A stretch of DNA of 64,000 nt from VRUE01 sp963774405. Its GTDB lineage: Bacteria > Actinomycetota > Thermoleophilia > Solirubrobacterales > 70-9. Where the stretch lies: positions 124,001 to 188,000 of the forward strand of contig CAVZEV010000005.1 of NCBI GenBank assembly GCA_963774405.1, read 5' to 3'. The position numbers and the translations under genes are program-made. Below are positions 55,674 through 64,000 of the stretch, piece by piece. Each line of letters begins with the position of its first letter. Position 1 is the first letter of the stretch. A model generated the notes under the pieces. The model was not told where the DNA came from and did no database searches. It saw only the letters and a program-made list of their open reading frames with translations.

Positions 55674-56569
55674 GCAAGGACGGGCGGAGTAAGCGGGCCT
55701 GGGAGCTGGCCGGGAGGCAGCACGGGGTCGTGAGCCGTAGGGATCTGCTCGGGATCGGCTTCAGCTCGAAGGCGATCGAGCACAGGGTGAAGCTGGGTCG
55801 ACTGCATCCGGTCGCGCGCGGAATCTACGCGGTTGGGTGGCCTCGGATGACGCAGGAGAGACGCTGGATGGCGGCCGTCCTCGCCTGCGGCCCGGAGGCG
55901 GCCCTGAGTCACCGCAGCGCGGCGGCCCTTTGGGGAATCGGCACGGAGGCTCCGGGTTGGGTCGACGTCAGCGTACGGCGCCGGTGCGAACACCGGCGCC
56001 CTGGGATACGCGCCAGGAGCCGACCTTCGCTTGGTGTGGACGAGATGGCGCACCGACGGGGAATTCCGCTCACCTGCCTGGTCCGCACCCTGCTCGACCT
56101 GGCGCTCGAACTTCCGCCGCGCGAGCTCGAGCGCGCCGTCAACCAGGCCGACAAGCACGGTTTGATCGACCCCGAGAAACTACGAGGCTCCCTTGATTCG
56201 CAGGTTGGCGAGCCCGGCGTGCGAGCGCTGCGAGCGCTGCTCGATCGGCACACCTTCCGGCTCTCCGATTCGGACCTGGAGATTCTCTTTCGGCCGCTCT
56301 CAGCGAAGGCCGGTCTACCGATGCCGCTGAGCAAAGAGACCGTCAACGGATTCGAAGTCGACTTCTTCTGGCCGGAACTCGGGCTGGTGGTCGAGACGGA
56401 CGGCTTGCGCTATCACCGCACACCTTCCGCGCAGGCACGCGACCGGCTCCGAGATCAGACCCACACGGCGGCGGGGCTGACACATCTCCGCTTCACCCAT
56501 CACCAGGTCAAATACGAAGGCGGCTTCGTGGTCAAGATCCTGCGCAAGACCGCGCGCAGGCTCCGTTAG
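55649..56569 (+). CDS. HTH plus DUF559 (VSR-like nuclease fold) protein
   Basis: The 306-residue product has an AbiEi-like N-terminal winged helix (ELAGRQHGVVSRRDLLGIGF and HRVKLGRLHPVARGIYAVGW), a middle helical part (VRTLLDLALELPPRELERAV), and a C-terminal DUF559 module (PMPLSKETVNGFEVDFFWPE, then LGLVVETDGLRYHRTPSAQA) related to very-short-patch repair endonucleases. Such proteins abound in actinobacteria and are of unknown role. The ATG lies inside a Family C palindrome; a downstream start is possible. Confidence 0.75.
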   Translation: MAGSKSDARKDGRSKRAWELAGRQHGVVSRRDLLGIGFSSKAIEHRVKLGRLHPVARGIYAVGWPRMTQERRWMAAVLACGPEAALSHRSAAALWGIGTEAPGWVDVSVRRRCEHRRPGIRARSRPSLGVDEMAHRRGIPLTCLVRTLLDLALELPPRELERAVNQADKHGLIDPEKLRGSLDSQVGEPGVRALRALLDRHTFRLSDSDLEILFRPLSAKAGLPMPLSKETVNGFEVDFFWPELGLVVETDGLRYHRTPSAQARDRLRDQTHTAAGLTHLRFTHHQVKYEGGFVVKILRKTARRLR

Positions 56570-56591
56570 CCCGGGGGTCGTGAACCGAGTG

Positions 56592-56625
56592 CGACTTTTC
56601 CTCCATTACTGCGGGGGCAAAGTCG
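56592..56625. repeat. Family C palindrome, degenerate copy
   Basis: CGACTTT (56592-56598) and AAAGTCG (56619-56625) flank CCTCC ... GGGGG. The order matches 55626-55673 and 38209-38250. It lies 22 bases after the DUF559 gene stop and may end that transcript. Confidence 0.55.
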
Positions 56626-56746
56626 AAACCGCCGGGACAGGCACGGCGCGTACTCCGCCCCGGCCAACTGGCCGGGGCGAGTTTGTCCTTGCTTTCCTCA
56701 ACTGCTCGGATAACTTTGCTGGGTAGCCACTCCACCTGACATCCGC

Positions 56747-57754
56747 TTGGCTGGTCTCTCCAAGCGCTATGGAGAGGTGGTTGCGGTTGCGGGCATTGAC
56801 CTCGAAGTACAAGCGGGCGAGTTCTTCACGATGCTCGGGCCGTCGGGCTCGGGCAAGACGACGACGCTGCGCATGATCGCCGGCTTCGAGGACCCCAGCG
56901 CCGGCACGATCGAGCTCGCCGGCGAGGACGTCAGCCGCGTGCCGCCCTACGACCGCGCGGTCAACACGGTCTTCCAGGACTACGCGCTCTTTCCCCACAT
57001 GACGGTCGGCGAGAACGTCGCCTATGGGCTGCGGATCGCCGGCGTCGCCAAGGCCGAGCGGAACAAGCGCCGTGACGCGGCGCTGGAGATGGTGCGCCTG
57101 CCCGGCTACGGCGAGCGCCGCCCGGCCGAGCTCTCCGGTGGCCAGCGCCAGCGCGTGGCCCTGGCGCGAGCGATCGTCAACCGGCCGCGGGTGCTGCTGC
57201 TCGACGAGCCCCTCGGCGCCCTCGACCTGAAGCTGCGCGAGCAGATGCAGGTCGAGCTGAAGTCGATCCAGGCCGAGGTCGGGATCACCTTCGTCTACGT
57301 CACCCACGACCAGGACGAGGCGCTGACGATGAGCGACCGGATCGCCGTCTTCAACCAGGGCCGGATCGAGCAGGTCAGCCCCCCGGTCGAGCTCTACGAG
57401 CGACCGGCGAGCGAGTTCGTCGCCGGCTTCGTCGGCGTCTCCAACCTGCTCGAGCGCGACGGCTCGCGCTTCACGATCCGCCCCGAGAAGGTGCAGCTGC
57501 TCGACCCGGCGATGACGCCGAACGGGCTGCGAACCGAGCGCGGGCGCATCGCCGACGTCGCCTACGCCGGCATGGTCACCCGCTACACGGTCGCGCTCGA
57601 GCAGGGCGGCGAGCTTCAGCTGATTCGCCAGAACGTCGAAGGCACGTCGCCAGGCGCTGCCTCCGAGCAGGGTAGGGAGGTCATCGTGGGCTGGCGCCCA
57701 GACCAAACGGTCGCCATCAGTGGCGGTTCGACTACAGAGGAGGAATCACCGTGA
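56747..57754 (+). CDS. potA: Spermidine/putrescine-type ABC transporter ATPase
   Basis: The 335-residue ATPase has Walker A MLGPSGSGKTTTLRMIAGFE near residue 28, Q-loop FQDYALFPHM, signature LSGGQRQRVALARAI near 126 and Walker B RVLLLDEPLGALDLKLREQM, then HDQDEALTMSDRIAVFNQGR. A TOBE domain follows. The TTG at 56747 is the only start after the frame opens; the protein begins almost at its first beta strand (LSKRYGEVVAVAGIDLEV). The stop overlaps the potD GTG. Confidence 0.9.
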   Translation: MAGLSKRYGEVVAVAGIDLEVQAGEFFTMLGPSGSGKTTTLRMIAGFEDPSAGTIELAGEDVSRVPPYDRAVNTVFQDYALFPHMTVGENVAYGLRIAGVAKAERNKRRDAALEMVRLPGYGERRPAELSGGQRQRVALARAIVNRPRVLLLDEPLGALDLKLREQMQVELKSIQAEVGITFVYVTHDQDEALTMSDRIAVFNQGRIEQVSPPVELYERPASEFVAGFVGVSNLLERDGSRFTIRPEKVQLLDPAMTPNGLRTERGRIADVAYAGMVTRYTVALEQGGELQLIRQNVEGTSPGAASEQGREVIVGWRPDQTVAISGGSTTEEESP

Positions 57755-58944
57755 GAACCCAGCACGCAAACTCCGCGCGGACCGCGTGGCTGATCGTAGG
57801 AGGCCTGCTGGCGGCGATGCTGCTGTTTGCCGGCTGTGGCTCCAGCAGCAACGACACCAGTTCCAGCGGCGAAGAACTGCAGAAGGTCGGCAAGGGAGAG
57901 GGTGCGCTCAACCTGATCTCCTGGGCCGGCTACGTCGAACCGGAATGGACCAAGCCGTTCGAACAGAAGACCGGCTGCAAGGTCAGCGACAAGGAAGCCG
58001 GCACCTCCGACGAAATGGTCGAGCTGATGAAAACCGGCCAGTACGACGGGGTCTCGGCGTCGGGCAACGCCACCGCCCGCCTCGTCGCCGCCGGCCTCGT
58101 CGACCCGGTCAACGTCAGCCTCGTGCCCAACTACAAGACGGTCTTCGCCGACCTCAAGAACCAGCCGTACAACACCTTCGAAGGGGTCAACTACGGCATC
58201 CCGCACGGCCGCGGCGCCAACCTGCTGATGTGGAACGGCAACGACGTCAAGCCGGCGCCGGACTCCTGGAACATCATGTTCGACCCCAAGATCGCGGCCA
58301 AGTACAAGGGCAAGATCAGCGCCTACGACGAATCGAGCTACATCGCCGATGCCGCCCTCTACCTAATGTTCCACCAGCCTGACCTGGGGATCGAAAATCC
58401 CTACGAGCTGAACGAAGAACAGTTCAACGCGGCGATCGAACTGCTCAAAGAACAGCGCAAGTACGTCGGCGAATACTGGTCGGAAGCCGCCAAGCAGATC
58501 TCCGCCTTCGCCGGTGGCGACGTCACGGTTGGCACCACCTGGCAGTACCAGTACTTCGCGCTGAAGGGAGAAGGCGTGCCGGTCAAAGCGAGCCCGGCGA
58601 GCCAGGGCTTCCTGCCCAAGGAGGGCGCGACCGGCTGGTCGGACACCTGGATGATCAGCTCCGAAGCCAAGCATCCGAACTGCATGTACGAGTGGATGAA
58701 CTGGATCATCGAACCGAAAGTCAACGCCGAGGTGGCCGAATACTTCGGTGAGGCCCCGGCACAGGAACTCGCCTGCGAACACACCGCGAACCCGAACTTC
58801 TGCAGCGAATACCACGCGGAAGAACCGGCGTTCTGGAAGCGGGTCTACTACTGGGAGACGCCGGTGGCCGACTGCGGAAACGGCGAAGAAGACTGTAAGG
58901 ACTACAACGACTGGGTCAAGGCCTGGACCTCGATCAAGGGCTAG
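57751..58944 (+). CDS. potD: Polyamine-type extracellular solute-binding lipoprotein
   Basis: The 397-residue product has a lipoprotein signal (WLIVGGLLAAMLLFAGCGSS, Cys lipobox) and a PotD-type binding domain: LNLISWAGYVEPEWTKPFEQ near residue 55, YDGVSASGNATARLVAAGLV, YGIPHGRGANLLMWNGNDV, and QISAFAGGDVTVGTTWQYQY. It delivers a polyamine or related ligand to the permease. Four-base overlap with potA and 17 bases to potB show an operon. Confidence 0.9.
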   Translation: MRTQHANSARTAWLIVGGLLAAMLLFAGCGSSSNDTSSSGEELQKVGKGEGALNLISWAGYVEPEWTKPFEQKTGCKVSDKEAGTSDEMVELMKTGQYDGVSASGNATARLVAAGLVDPVNVSLVPNYKTVFADLKNQPYNTFEGVNYGIPHGRGANLLMWNGNDVKPAPDSWNIMFDPKIAAKYKGKISAYDESSYIADAALYLMFHQPDLGIENPYELNEEQFNAAIELLKEQRKYVGEYWSEAAKQISAFAGGDVTVGTTWQYQYFALKGEGVPVKASPASQGFLPKEGATGWSDTWMISSEAKHPNCMYEWMNWIIEPKVNAEVAEYFGEAPAQELACEHTANPNFCSEYHAEEPAFWKRVYYWETPVADCGNGEEDCKDYNDWVKAWTSIKG

Positions 58945-58961
58945 CCCGGCGGGTCTGAGCA

Positions 58962-59849
58962 GTGTCATCTGAAGCGGCACTCGGGAGGAGGTCGGCGGGC
59001 CACAGGCTCGCCGGCCTCTTTCACGGCCGCCGGCGCCTGCAGGTAGGGGCGCTGCTGGCCGGCCCGGTGGGCTGGCTGGTGGTCGGCTACCTGGGCTCGC
59101 TCGCCCTGCTCCTGATCGCCGCCTTCTGGTCGGTCGACCCGCTCAGCGGGGCGACCGTGAAGAGCTTCACCCTGGAAAACTTCGAATCGCTGATCGACGA
59201 ACCGGTCTACCGGACGATCGTCTGGCGGACGGTCCGCACGGCGCTACTGGTCACCCTGACCGACGCGGTCATCGCCTTTCCGATCGCCTTCTACATGGCC
59301 AAGCTGGCGAGCCGCCGCGGCAAGGCACTGCTGGTGGTGGGGATCCTGCTGCCACTCTGGTCCAGCTACCTGGTCAAGGTCTACGCTTGGCGCACGCTGC
59401 TCTCGGCCAACGGGGCGATTCACTGGGCGCTGAACCCGATCGGCCTCGACACTCCGGGCTACGGCACCACCGCGGTCTGGCTGGTCTTCAGCTACCTCTG
59501 GCTGCCCTACATGATCCTGCCGATCTACGCCGGGCTCGAGCGCATCCCCGACTCGCTGATCAGCGCCTCGGAGGACCTCGGCGCCTCGCCCTTCACCACC
59601 TTCCGGCGGGTGATCCTGCCGCTCAGCTTCCCGGCTGTGGTCGCCGGCTCGATCTTCACCTTCTCGCTCACCCTGGGCGACTACATCACGCCGCGCCTGG
59701 TCTCCAACGACCAGTTCATCGGCAACGTCATCTTCAGCAACATCGCCAACAACCAGCCCTTTGCCGCCGCCCTCGCCCTGGTCCCGATCGTGGTCATGAT
59801 CGCCTACCTGATGGTCGCCCGCAAGCTCGGCGCCTTCGAGCACGTCTAG
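58962..59849 (+). CDS. potB: Polyamine-type ABC transporter permease 1
   Basis: The 295-residue permease has six hydrophobic segments and the EAA-type loop (SASEDLGASPFTTFRRVILP near residue 206) that docks on the ATPase. TLGDYITPRLVSN is typical of PotB. GTG 58962 is chosen by the operon spacing. It ends three bases before the potC ATG. Confidence 0.92.
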   Translation: MSSEAALGRRSAGHRLAGLFHGRRRLQVGALLAGPVGWLVVGYLGSLALLLIAAFWSVDPLSGATVKSFTLENFESLIDEPVYRTIVWRTVRTALLVTLTDAVIAFPIAFYMAKLASRRGKALLVVGILLPLWSSYLVKVYAWRTLLSANGAIHWALNPIGLDTPGYGTTAVWLVFSYLWLPYMILPIYAGLERIPDSLISASEDLGASPFTTFRRVILPLSFPAVVAGSIFTFSLTLGDYITPRLVSNDQFIGNVIFSNIANNQPFAAALALVPIVVMIAYLMVARKLGAFEHV

Positions 59850-59852
59850 ACG

Positions 59853-60722
59853 ATGCGGCTCTCGAGACGCTCACGAATCCTGCTCCGCCTCGCCGTCTGG
59901 CTGGGCCTCGCCTTCATCTACATCCCGCTGCTGGTGATCGTGATCTACGCCTTCAACTCGAGCAAGATCCTCGCCTGGCCGCCGCCGAGCTTCACCACCC
60001 ACTGGTTCTCCCAGGCGTTCGGCAACGAAGCCGCGCGGGAAGCCTTCTTCACCTCGATCAAGGCCGGGATCGCGGCGACCGCGATCGCCCTGATCCTCGG
60101 CACGCTCGCTTCGCTGGCGGTGGCGCGCCACCGCTTCTTCGGCCGCGAGACGATCTCCTTCCTGGTGATCCTGCCGATCGCACTGCCGGGCATCGTCACC
60201 GGCGTCGCGATCAGCAACACCTTCACCCAGGTGCTCGAAGTGCCGCTCAGCCTCTTCACCGTGATCGTCGGCCACGCCACCTTCTGCATCGTCGTCGTCT
60301 ACAACAACTCGGTCGCCCGCCTGCGCCGCCTCTCCGGCTCCTTCGAGGAGGCCTCGGCCGACCTCGGCGCCCACACCTGGCAGACCTTCCGCTTCGTCAC
60401 CTTTCCCGGCATGAAGAGCGCCCTGATCGCCGGCGGCCTGCTCGCCTTCGCCCTCTCCTTCGACGAGATCATCGTCACCAACTTCACGATCGGCGCGGGC
60501 GAACAGACGCTGCCGATCTGGATCTACTCCAACCTCTTCCGCCCCCACGAACTGCCGATCGTCAACGCCGTCGCCGTGCTCGTGATCGTGATCTCGATCA
60601 TCCCGGTCTACCTCGCACATCGCCTGACCAACGAGGAGGGCGCCGCGCCCGCGGGGCGGGGTGGGCGCGCTGACAGGTTCGAGGGCGGCGGGGTGGAGAC
60701 CGCCGCAACCGCGGTTCCTTAG
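59853..60722 (+). CDS. potC: Polyamine-type ABC transporter permease 2
   Basis: The 289-residue permease has six hydrophobic segments and an EAA loop (EASADLGAHTWQTFRFVTFP near residue 167), followed by FALSFDEIIVTNFTIGAG, typical of PotC. The last 30 residues form a soluble, glycine-rich tail (RGGRADRFEGGG). It is convergent with the first TetR gene, one base apart. Confidence 0.92.
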   Translation: MRLSRRSRILLRLAVWLGLAFIYIPLLVIVIYAFNSSKILAWPPPSFTTHWFSQAFGNEAAREAFFTSIKAGIAATAIALILGTLASLAVARHRFFGRETISFLVILPIALPGIVTGVAISNTFTQVLEVPLSLFTVIVGHATFCIVVVYNNSVARLRRLSGSFEEASADLGAHTWQTFRFVTFPGMKSALIAGGLLAFALSFDEIIVTNFTIGAGEQTLPIWIYSNLFRPHELPIVNAVAVLVIVISIIPVYLAHRLTNEEGAAPAGRGGRADRFEGGGVETAATAVP

Positions 60723-60723
60723 G

Positions 60724-61422
60724 TCAGGCGTCGTCGCGGGCGAGGCGCTCGGCCTCGTCGTTACCCAGGTAGGGAGCGAGGATCAGCTCGACCAGGTCGG
60801 GCAGGAGCTTCTCCAGCTCCTCGGTGTTGCCGGCGCTGATTTCGCGCACGATTAGCGAGACGATGCCGCCGACCAGGGTTTCCTCGGTCGCCTCGGGCAG
60901 CGGCCGCTCGCCGCTGTGCTCGGGCCGACCGCCCTTGAGGATGGCGACGAAGCCCTGCATCGTCGCCCGGTGGCGAGCGGCGATCTCCCCCCCGGCAGCG
61001 ACCGGCTCGACCATGCAGAGCCGGGCCAGCTCGGGCTCGGCGGCGAGGAAGCGCAGCATCGTCGCCAGCGCCGCGCGAACCTGCTGCGGCCAGTCGCTGA
61101 AGGACTCGGCGGCGGCCCGCATCGAGGCGCGGATGTGGTCGGCGACCATGTCGTAGGCGGCGAGGAAGCAGGCTTCCTTGTCGGCGAAGTGCTCGTAGAA
61201 GGTGCGCCGCGAGACCGAGGCCGCCTTGGTGATGTTGGCGACGGTGGTTGCGTTGTAGCCGCGCTCGGCGACGGTGTCGACCAGGGCGGTGATGATCCGC
61301 TCGCGCTGGTTCTGCTCGATGAACTCGCGCGGCAGCCCATGCCGGCCCGCCGGTAGTCGTGGCGAGGCTGCCGCCGATGCGGACTCGGCCGCCTTTCCCT
61401 CTTGCGCCGCCCCCTTGGCCAT
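60724..61422 (-). CDS. TetR-family regulator
   Basis: The 232-residue product has a low-complexity N-terminus, then RERIITALVDTVAERGYNAT, TVANITKAASVSRRTFYEHF and ADKEACFLAAYDM (helix-turn-helix) and a helical ligand domain. Homology starts near residue 28 at LPREFIEQNQRERI. It resembles the TetR gene at 62118 in layout (both have P-R-F-xx-QNQRER), so they are paralogues. Its target is unknown. Confidence 0.88.
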   Translation of the reverse strand: MAKGAAQEGKAAESASAAASPRLPAGRHGLPREFIEQNQRERIITALVDTVAERGYNATTVANITKAASVSRRTFYEHFADKEACFLAAYDMVADHIRASMRAAAESFSDWPQQVRAALATMLRFLAAEPELARLCMVEPVAAGGEIAARHRATMQGFVAILKGGRPEHSGERPLPEATEETLVGGIVSLIVREISAGNTEELEKLLPDLVELILAPYLGNDEAERLARDDA

Positions 61423-61439
61423 GTACCCGACGATACTCG

Positions 61440-62074
61440 CTAGCGCAGCGACTGGACCAGCAGCTCGTCCTCGGCGGCGCGCGAGCCGAGATAGGGCATC
61501 ACCGCCATGTAGACGAGCTCGGGCAGGAAGTCCTCGCCGCGCTCGATGCTGCCCTCTTCGACCTTGCCGAGAACGGTGCCGTAGATCGCCCCGGCGACGA
61601 TTTCGGCGGTGCAGCGGGAGACCGAGTCCGGTTTCTCCAGCTCCTGGCGGCCGCCATCGAGGATGTCGGCGAGCCGCTGCAGGGCCTGGTCGCGGCGGGC
61701 CTGGGCGCCACTGCCGGTGCCGTTGACCTCGACGACGAGGAAGCGAGCGCGGGTGGGGTCTCGGCGAGGAAGCGCATCGCCGCCCAGCCGGCGGCCCAGA
61801 TGCGATCGTGCCAGGAGCTCGGCCCCGCGTAGGCGCCGAGGACGCGCTCGCAGAACTCGCCGGCGACCTCGTCGTGCACGCAGAGAAAGCAGTCCTCGAG
61901 GCCGGCGAAGCAGCGGTCGAAGTGGGAGCGGCGGGCGCGGGCCTGCTCGCAAACCATCTCGATGCTGGTCTGGGCGTAGCCGCGCGTGCCGACCAGGTCG
62001 ATCATCGCCGCCGCAATCCGGGCGCGGGCGGGGTCCGAGGACGCTCGGGGCATCCGTTCGTTGCCGGCGCTCAC
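61440..62074 (-). CDS. TetR-family regulator (one frameshift)
   Basis: The N-terminal part (ARIAAAMIDLVGTRGYAQTS then IEMVCEQARARRSHFDRCFA helix-turn-helix) and the C-terminal part (ARFLVVEVNGTGSGAQARRD ... LPELVYMAVMPYLGSRAAED) are in two frames. A missing base in GGGG 61755-61758 explains the break and gives about 211 residues. It follows the same direction as the 60724 gene with a 17-base gap. Confidence 0.8.
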
Positions 62075-62117
62075 ATCAGACCGGCCCTCCCCCTGCGCTC
62101 GCTCCTCTCGTCAACCC

Positions 62118-62807
62118 TCAAGCCGCGGCGGCGCGTGCCTGCGCCGCATCGGCCGCCCGCCCGGCCTCGACCTCGCCGACGTAGGGCGTCAGCGTCACCT
62201 GCAGCATCTCCGGCAGCAGGGCCTTGATGTCGTCCACCTCGCCGGCCAGGAGCCGCTGGTGGACCAGCCAGGCGAGGCCGCCGACGATCGCCACCTCGAG
62301 CCCGTCCGGCAGCCTGCCCGCGCGCGGGTTGTGAAGGCGTCCCTCGCGCAGCTTCGGCGCCAGCCGCTCCAGCATTCCCTGGTAGCGCTTCAGCGCCTCT
62401 CCCCCGGCCGCCTGCGACTCGACGATGCAGAGCCGAGCCCGAGCCGGCTCCTTGGCGATCATCTCCAGGGCGATCTCCAGGCCGCGGGAGACCTGCTCCT
62501 CCCAGGGCAGCTCGGGATCGAGCAGCTGCTCGAAAACCTCGGCTGCCGCCTCCATCGTCTCGTCGAAGGCGGCGAGGAAGCACTCTTCCTTGCTCGAGAA
62601 CTGCTCGTAGAAGGTCGAGAGGGCCACGCGAGCGGTCTTGGCGATCAGCTCGATCGTGGTCTTCTGGTAGCCACGCTCGGCGACCAACTCCGCGGTCGCC
62701 AGCAGCATCCGCTCGCGCTGGTTCTGGGCAACGAAGTCGCGCGGGACCAGGTGCCTTCCGGGGGGCATCGTGGCGAGCCTTTCGGAGAGCGATCGCGAAT
62801 CCGCCAT
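62118..62807 (-). CDS. TetR-family regulator
   Basis: The 229-residue product has the helix-turn-helix MLLATAELVAERGYQKTTIE then LIAKTARVALSTFYEQFSSK and a ligand domain. It is similar to the 60724 product from FVAQNQRERM on. ATG 62807 is preferred; ATG 62828 (MFWYLAG) is also possible. It is divergent from the next TetR gene across a 146-bp AT-rich region. Confidence 0.87.
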   Translation of the reverse strand: MADSRSLSERLATMPPGRHLVPRDFVAQNQRERMLLATAELVAERGYQKTTIELIAKTARVALSTFYEQFSSKEECFLAAFDETMEAAAEVFEQLLDPELPWEEQVSRGLEIALEMIAKEPARARLCIVESQAAGGEALKRYQGMLERLAPKLREGRLHNPRAGRLPDGLEVAIVGGLAWLVHQRLLAGEVDDIKALLPEMLQVTLTPYVGEVEAGRAADAAQARAAAA

Positions 62808-62953
62808 TCCGGCAAGGTACCAAAACATACATCTGATGTCTACTTTCTTGCTTTACAGAAAACATTGCGTTCTACTCGCTCTAGTGCATTTACCGTTTTT
62901 GAAAGCTGCTATACCTAGACAAAAGGTCAACGTTTGCAAAACTGGTAGGACCG
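62808..62953. promoter_or_regulatory. AT-rich divergent control region of two TetR genes
   Basis: This stretch is markedly AT-richer than the rest. It holds CATCTGATG (imperfect palindrome), runs such as CCGTTTTTGAAAGC and the ribosome site TAGGACC before ATG 62954. It is presumably where one or both TetR proteins bind; no long perfect inverted repeat is visible. Confidence 0.45.
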
Positions 62954-63664
62954 ATGTCGGAAACGCCGAGCGCGGTCGACAAAGAAGAGGAGATAGCCCC
63001 GGTAGTCCCCTTTCCGGGGCTGCGCGCGCGGGCGCCGAGAGAGCGCCTGCTGGAGGCGATCCTGCTGGTCAGCGGCGAGCTCGGCTACGAGCAGGTCGCG
63101 GTCAAGCACGTGATCGAGCGGGCGCGAGCCAGTCGCGCCACCTTCTACAAGCACTTCGAGGATCGCGAGGACTGCTTCGCCCAAGCCTATGGTGACGCCT
63201 CCGAGTGGCTCTACCGGCGCCTGCTCGGCGCCGCCAAACGGCAGCCGACCTGGCGCGAGGGCCTGCGCGCGGCGTTGGCGGAGCTGCTCGAGTTCTGCGC
63301 CAACCAGCCGGCGATCGCGAAAGCGATCTTCGTCGAGGTCCACGCGGCGGGCGAGCGGGCGCTCGCCCAACGGCGCGATCTGATGGAGCGCCTCTCCCGC
63401 GCGCTTGACAGCGCGCGCCGCGAGATTCCCTCTCGCCAAGCTCCACCTCCTGTTACGTCCACCTTCATGGTAGGCGCTATCGACACTCTTGTGTGCGCGA
63501 AGCTGATGGACGGCGACGCCGCCCGCGCCCCGGAGATGCTCCCCGGCCTCCTCTACTTCGTCGTCATGCAGTACTTCGGCGAGGACGCCGCCTGGGAAGA
63601 GATGACCTCGGCCTCGGTGGCAACCTGGCACTCGCGGCGCGACGCCGCGGCGCAGCTTCCCTGA
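62954..63664 (+). CDS. TetR-family regulator
   Basis: The 236-residue product has RERLLEAILLVSGELGYEQV then AVKHVIERARASRATFYKHF (helix-turn-helix) and EDREDCFAQAYGDASEWLYR. The C-terminal ligand domain ends with LLYFVVMQYFGEDAAWEEMT. It is the fourth TetR in a row and the only one on the plus strand. The downstream spacer has a TTGACA box. Confidence 0.88.
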   Translation: MSETPSAVDKEEEIAPVVPFPGLRARAPRERLLEAILLVSGELGYEQVAVKHVIERARASRATFYKHFEDREDCFAQAYGDASEWLYRRLLGAAKRQPTWREGLRAALAELLEFCANQPAIAKAIFVEVHAAGERALAQRRDLMERLSRALDSARREIPSRQAPPPVTSTFMVGAIDTLVCAKLMDGDAARAPEMLPGLLYFVVMQYFGEDAAWEEMTSASVATWHSRRDAAAQLP

Positions 63665-63665
63665 T

Positions 63666-63716
63666 TTGACACTGTATATATAGTCAGCTTTTCCGTTTTA
63701 ACTCGTATCAGCTGAC
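63666..63716 (+). promoter_or_regulatory. Promoter-like AT-rich spacer with inverted repeat
   Basis: TTGACA (63666-63671) is followed closely by TATATA, without the usual 17-base spacing. GTCAGCT (63683-63689) and AGCTGAC (63710-63716) form a 7-bp inverted repeat just before the GTG of the last gene. It may be the operator of that gene. Confidence 0.4.
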
Positions 63717-63717
63717 T

Positions 63718-64000
63718 GTGTCCACCGCCCGATACCACGCGATTGTGCTCGCGCCAGAGTCCGCGGCGCGGCAGTTCGCCGCCGAAAGCGACTGGGCCCT
63801 CGACGAGGCAGCAAGTGCGGATGCGCCCGACGGCGCCGTCGTCGTCCGACTCGACCGCTCACTGACAGGTGGTCATCAGCTGTCCCGCACCGGGTTTCGC
63901 CTTGGCGAGGAGCTGAGCCACCAGGGCCTGCGACCCGTCGGGATGGTTGCCAACCTCATCGGCAGCGGCGACGGGCTCGATGCCGCGGGAAAGATATGGG
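63718..64000 (+). CDS. Hypothetical protein, 5' part (cut by window edge)
   Basis: An open frame from GTG 63718 runs to the window end with no stop (94 codons). It reads MSTARYHAIVLAPESAARQF ... VVVRLDRSLTGGHQLSRTGF, then VANLIGSGDGLDAAGKIW. Codon use fits its neighbours. I recognise no family in this part. Confidence 0.55.
   Translation, partial: MSTARYHAIVLAPESAARQFAAESDWALDEAASADAPDGAVVVRLDRSLTGGHQLSRTGFRLGEELSHQGLRPVGMVANLIGSGDGLDAAGKIW

Overview
The window is about 64 kb of very GC-rich DNA. Dense gene packing, frequent GTG and TTG starts and ATGA/GTGA stop-start overlaps fit a high-GC actinobacterium. The gene set points to class Thermoleophilia (Solirubrobacterales-like): a 2-oxoglutarate dehydrogenase E2-E1 fusion, a duplicated ThyX protein, a decaprenyl-phosphate phosphoribosyltransferase homologue, a c-di-AMP riboswitch before a wall hydrolase, and a family of short secreted proteins with KI/AVT repeats. 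This assignment is inferred from gene content; there is no rRNA gene and I found no tRNA.

Layout. 1-9.0 kb: complex I operon nuoG(partial)-H-I-J-K-L-M-N. 9.1-16.7 kb: acyl-CoA synthetase, AAA ATPase, AEC permease, VOC protein, ThyX-like protein and small unknowns. 17-26.9 kb: accessory region with two VapBC-like pairs, an AbiE-like pair, a TetR/CrtA-like divergent pair, flippase, sulfotransferase, RibD-like reductase, a DUF4143 ATPase and an acyl-CoA dehydrogenase. 26.9-30 kb: four consecutive KI-repeat paralogues. 30-35.3 kb: damaged kinase and sensor kinase genes, response regulator, DEAD-box helicase, quinone oxidoreductase. 35.4-46.2 kb: PfkB kinase, citrate synthase, small unknowns, UbiA-type transferase, a two-component system with a DUF5666-like protein, and an alkyl-DHAP-synthase/fatty-acyl-reductase pair suggesting ether lipid synthesis. 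46.3-54.7 kb: the TCA enzymes Kgd (lipoyl-E2-E1 fusion) and AcnA, plus an SDR. 54.7-64 kb: riboswitch-controlled NlpC/P60 hydrolase, DUF559 protein, potABCD transporter, four TetR regulators and a partial gene.

Two features cut across the map. First, long near-perfect inverted repeats are scattered through it, between genes and also inside coding sequence (nuoG, nuoJ, nuoM, kgd and possibly the agpS-like gene). One family of three shares a conserved apex, with a 6-nt bulge ACTCAA, on top of locus-specific but perfectly paired distal stems. This resembles in principle the in-gene palindromic elements of Rickettsia. Second, at least ten genes carry single-base frameshifts, mostly in G/C runs or hairpins. 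Because essential genes are hit and one-base repairs restore exact family sequence, most are probably assembly errors; coordinates for those genes span the repaired gene.
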